A stretch of 64,000 bases of DNA from an uncultured Pseudovibrio sp. (GTDB taxonomy: Bacteria > Pseudomonadota > Alphaproteobacteria > Rhizobiales > Stappiaceae), in NCBI GenBank assembly GCA_947496145.1, contig CANMBS010000008.1:1-64000 (forward strand), written 5' to 3'. A program made the translations under genes and the position numbers. Positions within the stretch are counted from its first letter, which is position 1, and every line of letters begins with the position of its first letter. Below, piece after piece: positions 24,896-36,186 of the stretch. The notes below the pieces were generated by a model, which was not told the origin of the DNA, did not search any database, and saw only the letters and a program-made list of their open reading frames with translations.

Positions 24896-25798
24896 CTAGG
24901 GCGTCCAGTTGCCTTTTGCGAAAGTAAGTGTCAGCCAGCCTTCAATTTCACGGCGATGGATGAGTTTCAATCCCTGAAGACCATAGGCTGAAATAATCCG
25001 CGGCCCATGTTCAATACGCAAACCCGATAAAACCAGCGTCGACTTTGGAGCAAGATGACCACACAGTTTGGCAGACATTTGCACAAGCGGCTTGGCAAGA
25101 ATATTTGCAACGACAAGATCAAACGGGCCAAACTCATTAAAGCGCCGGTCATCCACACCGGCACCGGTAAACGCTTTAAACTGCGGGCCAACCTTGTTCT
25201 TACGGGCATTGTCGACCGCTGCTTCCACCGCAATTGGATCAATATCTGTTGCTAAGACCTCAGAGCCAGTCAACTTCGCCAGTGCAATACCCAAAACGCC
25301 AGTACCCGTCCCCAGATCAAGCATACGCCGATACTTGTTACGTTTCAGCAGACGTTGCAATTCCAGCAAACACCCCTCAGTGGTCCCATGGTGCCCAGTA
25401 CCAAAAGCCTGGGCAGCTTCAATCTCGATACCAATATCGGAAACACCAACGCAGTCACGATCATGCGCCCCATGAACAATCACTCGTTCCGCACGAACTG
25501 GCTTTAGTCCTTCAAGAGACTTAGCAACCCAGTTGATGTCTGGCAGTGCCTCCACTTCAGCAGATGTTGGCAGCACACCTCCTTCAAACTGATCAAACAG
25601 GCGCATTTCAACCAGATTGATTGCGTCATCAATGGTAGATTCCAGTATCAGTACTTCTGCCGTCCAGACTTTACCATCTGTTGAGCTCTCAAAAACCGCA
25701 ACTGGAAAACCATCATCTTCAAAGCGCACCTCCATAATATCGGAGAGCGCTTTCGCTTCAGCTTGAGGAGCCGGTATGCGAACCCGGATTGTATCCAT
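24896..25798 (-). CDS. prmA: ribosomal protein L11 methyltransferase
   Basis: Trimethylates ribosomal protein L11. The 300-residue product has a small N-terminal substrate-recognition domain (about 1-90) and a C-terminal class I methyltransferase domain. AFGTGHHGTTEGCL lies near 131-144, the SAM-binding DLGTGTGVLGIALAKL near 161-176, an acidic loop at ATDIDPIAVEAA, and VVANILAKPL near 230. AAGGA lies seven bases before the ATG. It has its own terminator downstream. Confidence 0.94.
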   Translation of the reverse strand: MDTIRVRIPAPQAEAKALSDIMEVRFEDDGFPVAVFESSTDGKVWTAEVLILESTIDDAINLVEMRLFDQFEGGVLPTSAEVEALPDINWVAKSLEGLKPVRAERVIVHGAHDRDCVGVSDIGIEIEAAQAFGTGHHGTTEGCLLELQRLLKRNKYRRMLDLGTGTGVLGIALAKLTGSEVLATDIDPIAVEAAVDNARKNKVGPQFKAFTGAGVDDRRFNEFGPFDLVVANILAKPLVQMSAKLCGHLAPKSTLVLSGLRIEHGPRIISAYGLQGLKLIHRREIEGWLTLTFAKGNWTP

Positions 25799-26137
25799 AC
25801 AAGAATCCTTAGTGTCGCTGAGCTACACAAGCTCAGATAATCTCTTGCATAGGCGTATAGAATGCATAGCGATGAAAAGCCAGTGCTCACGATGCCTTAT
25901 CGCGATCCGCCGCAAACTCACGCCGAACAAGGCTAAGAACTGTAGCCCCCCACAGCTGGCTTAGAGGTTATTGAACGGCTTGCGGGTCGAAGCCTTCCAT
26001 TAGAACCAATGACCATCAGCACAATTGCAGGCATTGACCAGCGTTAGGCAAGCCATTGCGCACCAACACCAGCAAGTCCAATCACAGCCCACCTAAAGGA
26101 AACTGGCGTCCGCTATGAAAATTGAAGCGGAGACGCC
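25799..26137. other. intergenic region between uvrD-like gene and prmA
   Basis: These 339 bases separate two minus-strand genes. The left part should carry the prmA promoter, though no clear boxes are visible. On the plus strand, roughly 25955-26050, a short open stretch reads GLEVIERLAGRSLPLEPMTI and ends in TAG. It has no start and could be a decayed gene end, but it is too short to call. Confidence 0.35.
26105..26137 (-). terminator. hairpin at the end of the uvrD-like gene
   Basis: The arms TCCGCT/AGCGGA extend through GGCG/CGCC with a two-base bulge, directly at the stop codon. On the minus strand only AGTTTCC follows, so termination would be weak. Confidence 0.45.
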
Positions 26138-28603
26138 TTAAGACCGCTCGACAAAGCTATCCAGAACCTTCTTCTGGCCTGCCTTTTCAAAGTCCACCGT
26201 GAGCTTGTTGCCTTCAATATCGCTGATGGTTCCGTAGCCGAATTTCATATGGAAGATCCGCTCGCCAATAGCAAAATCACTAGCAACATCAACGACATTC
26301 TTGGCAACCAGTTCGCCCTCAATGGTCATCGGTCCAGCCTTTTTCGCCCGGCGGCTTTGATTACCACCATGCATTCGACCGTACTGCTGACCAGAAGCCT
26401 GAGCCTTTCGGGCGCGTTGCCAGCCCGGGGTGGAGTACTTACTTTGGAACGGATCACTGTTGTCAAAACGGCTCGCACCATAGCCACCACCAGCGCTGTT
26501 CAGACCATATCCGCCATAAGAGCTTGATGCTTCAAGCACTTCTACACTGTCCGCAGGCAGTTCATCAAGGAAGCGAGAAGGAATACAACTTTGCCAGGAA
26601 CCGTGGATGCGGCGGTTGGAGGTAAACCACACCTTCACACGCTTGCGTCCGCGGGTAAGACCCACATAGGCGAGGCGGCGTTCTTCTTCCAGACCAGCTT
26701 GCCCGGTTTCATCTAATGCCCGCTGGTTGGGGAATACACCCTCTTCCCAACCGGGAAGGAAAACACTATCGAATTCAAGACCTTTTGCGGAATGAAGCGT
26801 CATAATAGAGACCGCTTCATCCTCTACATCACTGTCCTTATCCATCACCAGCGAGATGTGCTCAAGGAAGCCGGCCATGCTTTCGAATTCTTCCATTGAG
26901 CGGATAAGTTCTTTCAGGTTGTCAAGACGTCCCGGCGCTTCGGCGGAGCGATCTTGGTGCCACATCTGGGTATAACCGCTCTCGTCGAGGATAATTTCTG
27001 CCAGCTCCGTGTGGCTCATGCTCTCGACCTGATTGCGCCAGTTCTCGAACATGCCGAGCACATCAGCAAGCGCTGCCCGTGCTTTCGGGCGCAGCTCGTT
27101 CGTTTGAATTAATTCAGCTGATGCAACCATCAGGGGTATGCCGCGATCACGCGCATAGGCATGTACCACCTTCAGCGTCGCCTCACCCAGACCGCGCTTG
27201 GGCGTATTCACAATCCGCTCAAACGCCAGATCATCAGACTCCTGCATCACACAGCGGAAATAGGCCAGCGCATCACGAATTTCCATGCGCTCATAAAAGC
27301 GCGGACCACCGATCACCCGGTAATTCAGTCCCAGCGTGACAAACCGGTCTTCAAACTCACGCATCTGGAAGGACGCCCGCACCAGAATAGCCATCTCATT
27401 AAGCGAATGCCCGTGGTTTTGCAGAGCCTCAATCTCATCCCCAATAGACCGGGCTTCCTCCTGAGAATCCCAGACATTGGCAACCTGGACTTTCTCTTCC
27501 TCGTCAGAGCCCACCTGATCCGTAAACAGTGTCTTCCCCAAACGCCCCTGATTATGAGCGATCAGATGGGAAGCCGCAGACAGAATGTGGCTGGTCGAGC
27601 GATAGTTCCGCTCAAGACGCACCACCGTCGCACCGGGAAAGTCCTGCTCAAAGCGCAGGATGTTATCAACCTCAGCCCCGCGCCAGCCATAGATGGACTG
27701 ATCATCATCCCCCACACAGGCCACATTGGCATTGCCCTGCGCCAGCAACCGCAACCACATATACTGCGCAATATTGGTGTCCTGATACTCATCCACCAGC
27801 ATATAGCGGAAGCGATGCTGGAAGCTCTTCAGCACGTCTTCATTTTCTTTAAAGATCGTGATGCAATGCAGCAGCAAATCACCAAAATCACAGGCATTTA
27901 AAATGCGCAGTCGTTCCTGATAGGTCTCATAGAGCTTGCGTCCAAGACCATTGGCAAACGCCTGCGCTTCACCAGCGGAAATCTGCGAAGGCGTCAGCCC
28001 CCGGTTTTTCCAGCTATCCATCAGGCCAGCAAAAGTCTTTGCAGTCCAGCGCTTTTCGTCCAGCCCTTCGGCCTGAATGATCTGCTTGATCAGGCGAACC
28101 TGATCATCCGTATCCAAAATAGAGAAGGAAGACTTCAATCCCACCAGCTCAGCATGACGGCGCAAAATCTTCACGCAAATCGCGTGGAACGTACCAAGCC
28201 ACGCCATGCCCTCAACATGATCACCGAGATAAGCTTTAATGCGCTCCTTCATTTCACGCGCCGCTTTGTTGGTGAACGTCACCGCCAGAATTTGCCCCGG
28301 CGTGGCATGACTTGTTGCCAGAATATGCGCAATACGGGTTGTCAGAACACGGGTCTTCCCTGTCCCGGCTCCGGCAAGCACCAGTACAGGCCCGTCAATC
28401 GTTTCAACAGCAACGCGCTGCTCTGCATTCAATCCTTCCATATAGGCTGGCATGGCAGGTTGCCGTGCTGCCATCGCCCTCGCTGCAATACCGCCTGCCT
28501 TGGGCTGCGGGGCAGCCAGAGGGTCAGAAGAAGGAGCAGGTATTTCGCGAGAATATGGGTCAGAAGAATTTGCCATTGAGCCAGTTGGATCCTTTGAACG
28601 CAC
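26138..28603 (-). CDS. UvrD/PcrA-family superfamily 1 DNA helicase
   Basis: An ATP-dependent 3'-5' DNA helicase for repair and replication. The 821-residue product has an unstructured N-terminal region (about 1-52), then GLNAEQRVAV and the Walker A motif AGAGTGKT (77-84, Lys83). Further motifs are AVTFTNKAAREMKERI, LVDEYQDTN (motif II), GDDDQSIYGWRGA (motif III), VVRLERNYRST (motif IV), VSIMTLHSAKGLEFDSVF (motif V) and EERRLAYVGLTRGRKR (motif VI). The C-terminus carries a small KFGYGTISDIEGNKLTVDFE domain like the PcrA/UvrD Tudor-type tail that contacts RNA polymerase. The GTG start has GAGGGG four bases upstream. PcrA versus UvrD naming is not separable here. Confidence 0.95.
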   Translation of the reverse strand: MRSKDPTGSMANSSDPYSREIPAPSSDPLAAPQPKAGGIAARAMAARQPAMPAYMEGLNAEQRVAVETIDGPVLVLAGAGTGKTRVLTTRIAHILATSHATPGQILAVTFTNKAAREMKERIKAYLGDHVEGMAWLGTFHAICVKILRRHAELVGLKSSFSILDTDDQVRLIKQIIQAEGLDEKRWTAKTFAGLMDSWKNRGLTPSQISAGEAQAFANGLGRKLYETYQERLRILNACDFGDLLLHCITIFKENEDVLKSFQHRFRYMLVDEYQDTNIAQYMWLRLLAQGNANVACVGDDDQSIYGWRGAEVDNILRFEQDFPGATVVRLERNYRSTSHILSAASHLIAHNQGRLGKTLFTDQVGSDEEEKVQVANVWDSQEEARSIGDEIEALQNHGHSLNEMAILVRASFQMREFEDRFVTLGLNYRVIGGPRFYERMEIRDALAYFRCVMQESDDLAFERIVNTPKRGLGEATLKVVHAYARDRGIPLMVASAELIQTNELRPKARAALADVLGMFENWRNQVESMSHTELAEIILDESGYTQMWHQDRSAEAPGRLDNLKELIRSMEEFESMAGFLEHISLVMDKDSDVEDEAVSIMTLHSAKGLEFDSVFLPGWEEGVFPNQRALDETGQAGLEEERRLAYVGLTRGRKRVKVWFTSNRRIHGSWQSCIPSRFLDELPADSVEVLEASSSYGGYGLNSAGGGYGASRFDNSDPFQSKYSTPGWQRARKAQASGQQYGRMHGGNQSRRAKKAGPMTIEGELVAKNVVDVASDFAIGERIFHMKFGYGTISDIEGNKLTVDFEKAGQKKVLDSFVERS

Positions 28604-28903
28604 AGCCCCTCAAAATTGAGAGGGAGAATCTCCAATACTTAACGAGGAACAATATAGCAACAGTTTTGAAGAAGCGAGGGAGCGGCAAAGAGATACACAT
28701 CGTTTTCTCAAGCAACGCACCTTCACCTAATAACTCTTCGCTCAGACCTGCTTTGCTCTGCGGGCTTTTACCAAATCAGATCTTAGATATCTGAAAATTC
28801 ACAGGTCTGTTTAGCCATTTGAACAGAAAGCCAGCGTATACTTAAGGGTGGAATACCTGCGCCAAAAATTGTGACAACAACGTACCAGCCTGAAAGAAAA
28901 ACA
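28604..28903. other. divergent intergenic region, helicase and DUF4142 genes
   Basis: Three hundred bases between divergent starts. On the minus strand TATATT at 28651-28656 is a possible -10 for the helicase gene, without a good -35. No coding frame with convincing composition is seen. Confidence 0.35.
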
Positions 28904-29422
28904 ATGAAAACAGGTCCATTATTCCTTTCCCGCAGAAACGCATTACTTGGCCTCACAGGCTCAGCCCTCGCCGCCCCGGCCTTAATCACCTCTGCTTTTG
29001 CCGATAATCACGCCGCAACCGATTACACGACCCCTACCATTACTATCTCCCAGTTCTCACTGGACATCAGCAACATGGCCATTCAAAAAGCCACCGTTCC
29101 AGCAGTAACGGAGTTTGCCCGGTTAGAAAAGGGCGAGCAAACCGCTGTCTCTTACGTTATTGAGTCAACAGGCGTAACACCTCCTCCACGTCCGCCTGAA
29201 CTGGAAAAAACCTATCAGGAGCTGCTCGCAGCCAAAGATGAGGAGTTCGACAAGCTTTACATCAAAACCGAAATTTCAGGACATGAAAAGCTATTGACCT
29301 ACCAGGAGCCTGAATCACACAAGAAGCCCGTTGACGTAGACGTCGCCACCGCCTCCATTCTGGTCGCCTTCATCGACACCCACCTGACCATGCTCCACGC
29401 CATCCAAAAGCAAATCGGGTAG
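28904..29422 (+). CDS. exported DUF4142-like protein
   Basis: A 172-residue protein from the ATG at 28904; an upstream GTG at 28871 is open. SRRNALLGLTGSALAAPALITSAFA is a signal peptide with a twin-arginine-like RR, likely cut after SAFA. The mature part is helical and shows the DUF4142 pattern: evenly spaced FARLEKGEQ, then FDKLYIKTEISGHEKLL and a C-terminal FIDTHLTMLHAIQ. DUF4142 proteins are small exported four-helix proteins of unknown role. It stands alone; the following gene is on the other strand. Confidence 0.7.
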   Translation: MKTGPLFLSRRNALLGLTGSALAAPALITSAFADNHAATDYTTPTITISQFSLDISNMAIQKATVPAVTEFARLEKGEQTAVSYVIESTGVTPPPRPPELEKTYQELLAAKDEEFDKLYIKTEISGHEKLLTYQEPESHKKPVDVDVATASILVAFIDTHLTMLHAIQKQIG

Positions 29423-29607
29423 GAGTTTAGTGCATATTATGGACTTGTGGGATGGAAATGAAGCGTCATCCCACATTGTCTGAAATGGTGCGTTTTGGAC
29501 ATTTCCTCCGGCAAACATTATCGTCCTCGCGTTAGACTGCGCGATTAGCGGCAAAAGCCCCCTTTTTTGGGCTGATACTTTTTTCATCACACAAATCCGG
29601 GGCGGTT

Positions 29608-30297
29608 TCATAGATGGTAATGCCGCTCAGAGTGGTCGACACTGGACCGCAATTTCGAAAGCAAGCAATCAAGGCCCTGAACGACAGAAACGCCCAGACA
29701 TCGGATTTCCTCCGTTGGCTTCAATAAATCTGGCACCATGACCGTGACCATGCCTGCGGCGGTAGCCGCACGGACACCGGTATGGGAATCCTCTAAAGCA
29801 AGACATTGCGAAGGACGCCCACCCACTGCGGCAGCAGCCTTTAAGAAAGTCTCAGGGTGCGGCTTGCCGAATTCGACATCCGTTCGGGTTACGACTGCAT
29901 CAATTCGATCAAGGATCCCCGCTCTGTCCAGATGATCCAGAGCCAGCGCCCGAGGAGTGGAGGTGGCTACGGCCCTCGGAATGTTAAACTCCCTCAACCA
30001 ATCAAGTATTTCGCTTGCACCCGGACGCAATGGAATATTCGTCGCGCACAAGGCGCGAAACCGATCCCGACATTTTTCATGGTATTTATCGATCGCGAAT
30101 TCATCGCCGAAGTGCGCCTTCAGCTTTGCGTCCCCAACTTCTTTGGGAGTGCCGATCAAGCTGAGATGAAGAATATCATGCATGTTATGACCAAGGTCCT
30201 CGCATGCACCGAAGATAGCCGACCGATAAAGCCTTTCTGTGTCTAGCAGCAACCCATCCATATCAAATATTACAGCGTCCAGCGGAATAGGGAACAT
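29608..30297 (-). CDS. HAD-superfamily phosphatase (beta-phosphoglucomutase-like)
   Basis: A 229-residue HAD hydrolase of the subfamily with a helical cap after motif I. The nucleophile motif FDMDGLLLDTE is at about 10-20, motif II is AVATSTPRA, motif III is GKPHPETFLKAA and motif IV is ALEDSHTGVRAATAAGM. This subfamily includes sugar-phosphate phosphatases and beta-phosphoglucomutases; the substrate cannot be told. AAGGAG lies six bases before the ATG. It is in an accessory stretch of unrelated single genes. Confidence 0.87.
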   Translation of the reverse strand: MFPIPLDAVIFDMDGLLLDTERLYRSAIFGACEDLGHNMHDILHLSLIGTPKEVGDAKLKAHFGDEFAIDKYHEKCRDRFRALCATNIPLRPGASEILDWLREFNIPRAVATSTPRALALDHLDRAGILDRIDAVVTRTDVEFGKPHPETFLKAAAAVGGRPSQCLALEDSHTGVRAATAAGMVTVMVPDLLKPTEEIRCLGVSVVQGLDCLLSKLRSSVDHSERHYHL

Positions 30298-30476
30298 CCA
30301 CAGCTCCTTCGTCGTATAGGCATTTTGATTAGAACTTCATTTCACAGTGGAGCAGTAATCTGCCTTCGTGCGATTGCCAACGGAAGCCGTCACAGAAGCT
30401 TCGAGAATTCACAGGCATGGAAGACTCTATTGTTACATCACCGGTTATGGCGGAGATACAGACAAAGCGGCGCTAT

Positions 30477-30863
30477 TTAAAAAGGCGCAATATCAACGAC
30501 CTGCAGCCATTTTTTTCGCCACTCAGGCGCAGGATAATTATCGGGCCAGAATTCCTTTTGGCGTAAAATCAACCCATCTTGTAACCTGTGAAACGTGATA
30601 ACCCGGTCCTTTCTGATACCGTCAGTTACTTTGACGTCTGATACGGCGTTATCGCCCTCCGAAATGATAGATTGGACTTCAAAAGACCATTGCCCATCAG
30701 CGGGATACGCAGCATTGAATGCGATGAAATTTGACCTGCCCCGCAGATACTCACGGGTTTGTGGCATGTAGTATTCAAAATCAGGATGCAACCATTTGCT
30801 TGCAAACTCGAAATCATTGGACCCCATGGCCTCCCAGAAATCAGCAATTGTTTTTTTTGACAC
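30477..30863 (-). CDS. SnoaL-like (NTF2-fold) protein
   Basis: A 128-residue single-domain protein with the SnoaL/NTF2-like layout: N-terminal helices (TIADFWEAMGSNDFEFASKWL), HPDFEYYMP, a central helix and long C-terminal strands (DRVITFHRLQDGLILRQKEFW). Members range from polyketide cyclases and isomerases to binding proteins, so no substrate is inferred. The start is GTG with GGAG seven bases upstream. Confidence 0.72.
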   Translation of the reverse strand: MSKKTIADFWEAMGSNDFEFASKWLHPDFEYYMPQTREYLRGRSNFIAFNAAYPADGQWSFEVQSIISEGDNAVSDVKVTDGIRKDRVITFHRLQDGLILRQKEFWPDNYPAPEWRKKWLQVVDIAPF

Positions 30864-31038
30864 TTGGTCACTCCATGATGAATCGTCGAGTGAATGTTAG
30901 TTTCAAGCGATGTGTGAAGTCAATTTAGGGTCAGGCAACCTGTACTCGGCAAACTTTGAAAGACCGCTTCCGGGTCCACATTGCCGATCCTGCCGTTCTC
31001 AACTCATAGGGTGATGCTATTTTTATCCCACAAGTCTT

Positions 31039-31065
31039 GCCATCAGGACAGTCTGCCCTGATGGC
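31039..31065. terminator. hairpin downstream of the AraC-GyrI gene
   Basis: A perfect 9-bp stem, GCCATCAGG with CCTGATGGC, and a 9-base loop. No T-run follows on either strand, so it may be only a transcript-end structure. It lies in the 288-base gap after the regulator gene. Confidence 0.4.
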
Positions 31066-31151
31066 TCTCTGAGAACTGGCTGTTCTGCGCAGCCGCCAGG
31101 TTTTTCCGATACTCAGTTAAGAGCAGGACAGCAGCCTTCAACAGGCTCACT

Positions 31152-32009
31152 CTAAAGCAATGGAAGACGAATATCCGTTCTCAGATCAGCAGGTTGGGTC
31201 ACTCTCGGATCGTTTATATACACCTCTAATGGCGGAGCATCTCTTGGTTCCAATCCGGACTTCGGCAACCAGTGCCCATAAAGCCAGTCATAAGCAGCTT
31301 TTAATGTCTGATATGGCCCCTGATGTTCCAGAACCGCATACTTGCCGCCACTCACCTGAAAATACTCAAGACCGCTTAAGTCATCAGGAAAACCATCAAG
31401 CATCGATACTGCCACATGAGAGCGAAACTCTGCTTCTGGCTTTGATTCCGGTGGATCATGGTAGATAACAAACAGCTCCCCCACATCCTCCGTGAGCGAA
31501 TTAGCCATCAGTGTGCCACCCAGACTTTTGAAAGCCTTGCCAATAAGCCGGTAAGGGCCGGTGTGCAGAACCCCCGCAGCCCTGAAGCTGTCCAACTCCT
31601 TCATCACCACCGGATACATGTCCTCTCCTTTCTCTTTAACGTTCAGGAGAGTGTTGATCATGACACCTTGCTGGCGAAACTCGTTTGGAGAAACACCATG
31701 AGCAAGCCTGAACGCACGGGAAAAGCTTGCCTGACTCTTATAACCAACTTGCTCGGCAATAATCTGAACAGGCGTATCTTCCTGAACCAGCGCATTGGCT
31801 GCCTTGGTCAACCGCATCCGGCGTGTAATGTCTGACAGTGTTTCCTCGGTCATCGCCCGAAAGACACGATGCCAGTGATACCGGGACATACAGGCAATAT
31901 CGGCAAGCTTATCGAGGTTTAAGTCCTCATCCAAATTCTCATAGATGTAGGAAAGAACGCGGTGTAACCTCTCTTCATAAGCAACAAAAGAGCGAACATC
32001 CGTTACCAT
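31152..32009 (-). CDS. AraC-type regulator with a GyrI-like effector domain
   Basis: A 285-residue regulator. The N-terminal AraC DNA-binding domain (about 8-110) has LNLDKLADIACMSRYHWHRVFRAMTEETL and QIIAEQVGYKSQASFSRAFRLAHGVSPNEFR. The C-terminal GyrI-like/Rob-type domain (about 130-285) has GPYRLIGKAF, SGGKYAVLEHQGPYQTL and PPLEVYINDP. This domain order is that of Rob and SoxS-like sensors that bind small amphipathic ligands. The ATG at 32009 is chosen because GGAGG lies seven bases upstream; an upstream frame to 32054 lacks such a site. Targets are unknown. Confidence 0.9.
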   Translation of the reverse strand: MVTDVRSFVAYEERLHRVLSYIYENLDEDLNLDKLADIACMSRYHWHRVFRAMTEETLSDITRRMRLTKAANALVQEDTPVQIIAEQVGYKSQASFSRAFRLAHGVSPNEFRQQGVMINTLLNVKEKGEDMYPVVMKELDSFRAAGVLHTGPYRLIGKAFKSLGGTLMANSLTEDVGELFVIYHDPPESKPEAEFRSHVAVSMLDGFPDDLSGLEYFQVSGGKYAVLEHQGPYQTLKAAYDWLYGHWLPKSGLEPRDAPPLEVYINDPRVTQPADLRTDIRLPLL

Positions 32010-32230
32010 AGCAATGCCTCCACGACTGGTTTTATCAACCTTACGCCAGACCAACTATGCACGTCTTGCTGAATTTGATGTGGTCACGCCCTTTTAACCC
32101 CGGCTTATCACTTCCGGAATGCTTCTTTTTCGGCAGGTGTCAACATCAGTGGAGAGGTCAAAAAACTAAGTCAGCAGGAATGCCAAACAGGTAATACGAG
32201 CGGAAACAGTGCTCCGCTCGCGCGCCAAAC

Positions 32231-34399
<2,169 letters not shown>

Positions 34400-34566
34400 T
34401 CATTCCACCTGTAAAATAATCATCTGGGGGATTAGTCATAGAGCCAGCGGGGATAACACACCAGCCGGAATAACTCAGATTTAGACAGGATTTAGCACGT
34501 ACCTGATCCGTTTTTCAGCCCCAAAAACACTCATATCAAGCAAAATCAGAGAGTTAGCCCTGATTT

Positions 34567-34619
34567 GCGTTGGTTTGCGCGGTTTTGCGTTTTTTGCAAG
34601 TTTCCTGCGTTGGTTTGCG
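34567..34619. repeat. short direct repeat between ligA and the GT87 gene
   Basis: The 13-mer GCGTTGGTTTGCG occurs at 34567-34579 and 34607-34619, with a related TTTTGCG in the middle. It lies in the roughly 235-base gap 34397-34631, right after the GT87 stop. No function is evident. Confidence 0.45.
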
Positions 34620-34631
34620 TCGCCCCCCGCC

Positions 34632-35894
34632 TCATCGGGCCGCATCCAAGCCTTCCCCCTCCTCCGGCTCATCGGGAAGCAAGTTATCCCCCTGCCCGTC
34701 ATCCGGGCCTATACTGTTTTGCAAAGGAGCAGAGTTGACCATCCGCACCACCACAACAACCAGAGCAAGCGCAGTAAAGATCGGCCCCACCGGGAAACCA
34801 TGGGCCGCAAGAGCAATATTAATGAGAGGCAGCAGATAAACCGCAAATAGAAGGATCGGCTCCATGTAAGGCGATTGCGCATCATCATCAAACAAGCCCG
34901 TGCGCGTTGCATATAAATACAGCGCCGGAGACAGCACCGCATAGTCCCACAGGAACAGGAAGGGCGTTGCCAGCAGCACACAAAGCGTCACCGCCAGATT
35001 ACGCGCCACCGGCTCCCGCTCGCGCACAAACAGCCAGAACGTCACCACAAATGCAATCAGCGTGAACGGCAGTTGCACCAGATATCCGGCAGTGGCTGAA
35101 AACCCCAGCGACCGCATAGCCCCGAACGCAGACGGGATCAGATACAAAAAGCTCCCCTCTCCCTGATCCATCACCGCACTCAGCAAGGAAGGAACCGCCT
35201 CCAGATAAATCCACCACAGACCAGACCCAAAGAACACAGCCGACGCATCAATCAGGAACGCAACCGTCGCAACACAGGCACACAGCGCAATGATACTGCG
35301 ATGCGCAATCAGAATAATCGGGATCAGCATGAACAGCTCAGGCTTAATGGAAACACACCCCAGCAACACCCCCGCAATCGCCGGATGCCGGTTCATCAGC
35401 CGCAAGCCGCCATACAAAAAGCCCCCCGCCAGCATCCCGAACTGACCGTAAAACACATTCACCAGCGTAGCAGGAGCAAAGATGAAAAACGCAAAGGCCC
35501 GGATCGGCGCTTTCCGGCTGAAGCCCACCACCACCGACAAAAGCCCGCCCATGCCCATCCAGAGGCTATACGCCTGCAAATACGTCAGCCCGGACAGCGG
35601 CACCAGAAACACCAGCAGGCTCGGCGGATGCACCCATGCATAAAACCCGGAGCCGCCAGCCACATTGCGCTGCACCTCGCCATAAAACCACTCAAAGTCA
35701 TAAAGCTGAGCAGCCTTCCCCGCCACAGCCATGCGCGAGGCCAGCAAAAACTGATAGAAATCCGCTCCCACCCGGCGCAGGTCAAACCCGTCAAAGTCCA
35801 TCACCGACCCGAACAGATAGATCGGATACACCACCGCAACCAGCAGCAACGCAATGACAAAATAAACCTGCAAGCGGGCGAACGAGATAAACAT
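34632..35894 (-). CDS. membrane glycosyltransferase, GT87 (DUF2029) family
   Basis: A 420-residue polytopic membrane protein with about 10-12 helices, resembling the GT-C fold GT87/DUF2029 family of polyprenyl-phosphate-dependent mannosyltransferases. Family-like features are DFYQFLLASR after the first helix (with an aspartate suited to catalysis), WVHPPSLLVFLVPLS, YGQFGMLAGGFLYGG and SIKPELFMLIPI. The C-terminal tail after about 385 is acidic and cytoplasmic. GGAGG lies seven bases before the ATG. The acceptor is unknown and the gene has no glycan-synthesis neighbours. Confidence 0.78.
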   Translation of the reverse strand: MFISFARLQVYFVIALLLVAVVYPIYLFGSVMDFDGFDLRRVGADFYQFLLASRMAVAGKAAQLYDFEWFYGEVQRNVAGGSGFYAWVHPPSLLVFLVPLSGLTYLQAYSLWMGMGGLLSVVVGFSRKAPIRAFAFFIFAPATLVNVFYGQFGMLAGGFLYGGLRLMNRHPAIAGVLLGCVSIKPELFMLIPIILIAHRSIIALCACVATVAFLIDASAVFFGSGLWWIYLEAVPSLLSAVMDQGEGSFLYLIPSAFGAMRSLGFSATAGYLVQLPFTLIAFVVTFWLFVREREPVARNLAVTLCVLLATPFLFLWDYAVLSPALYLYATRTGLFDDDAQSPYMEPILLFAVYLLPLINIALAAHGFPVGPIFTALALVVVVVRMVNSAPLQNSIGPDDGQGDNLLPDEPEEGEGLDAAR

Positions 35895-36133
35895 CTACCG
35901 GCCTCCATCGAGGCATATCCGCCAAAAGCAACAGGGGCTTTCGGATAGGGATATGCGCAAGTATAAAGTTATGATTGCCGGATACTTTACGCGATACCAG
36001 GTTAATTAATTGAATACGCTAGGTTATTTAAGAAATAATTAGGAAAGTAAAACACGGTTTAAGCCCCGCGAAACCTTACAAACCCACGACATCCTCCGCC
36101 CGCAAACAGCACAGAGCAGGTTGAAAGGCCAAA

Positions 36134-36165
36134 CAAAAACCCCGGCGAAACAGATCGCCGGGGCT
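36134..36165 (-). terminator. terminator of the RTX gene
   Basis: A perfect 9-bp stem, CCCCGGCGA with TCGCCGGGG, with a TTTTTG tract on the minus strand, 22 bases past the stop. The rest of the gap 35895-36186 shows nothing further. Confidence 0.9.
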
Positions 36166-36186
36166 GTAGTGTGTGAGTATGCCACC

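Noticed and set aside
28429-28635. 68-codon minus-strand frame at the start of the helicase gene
   Set aside because: It overlaps the helicase in another frame and lacks a family match.
28640-28675. GGAAC near 28646 as an EcfG-type general stress promoter for the DUF4142 gene
   Set aside because: No matching -10 (CGTT-like) at the required distance.
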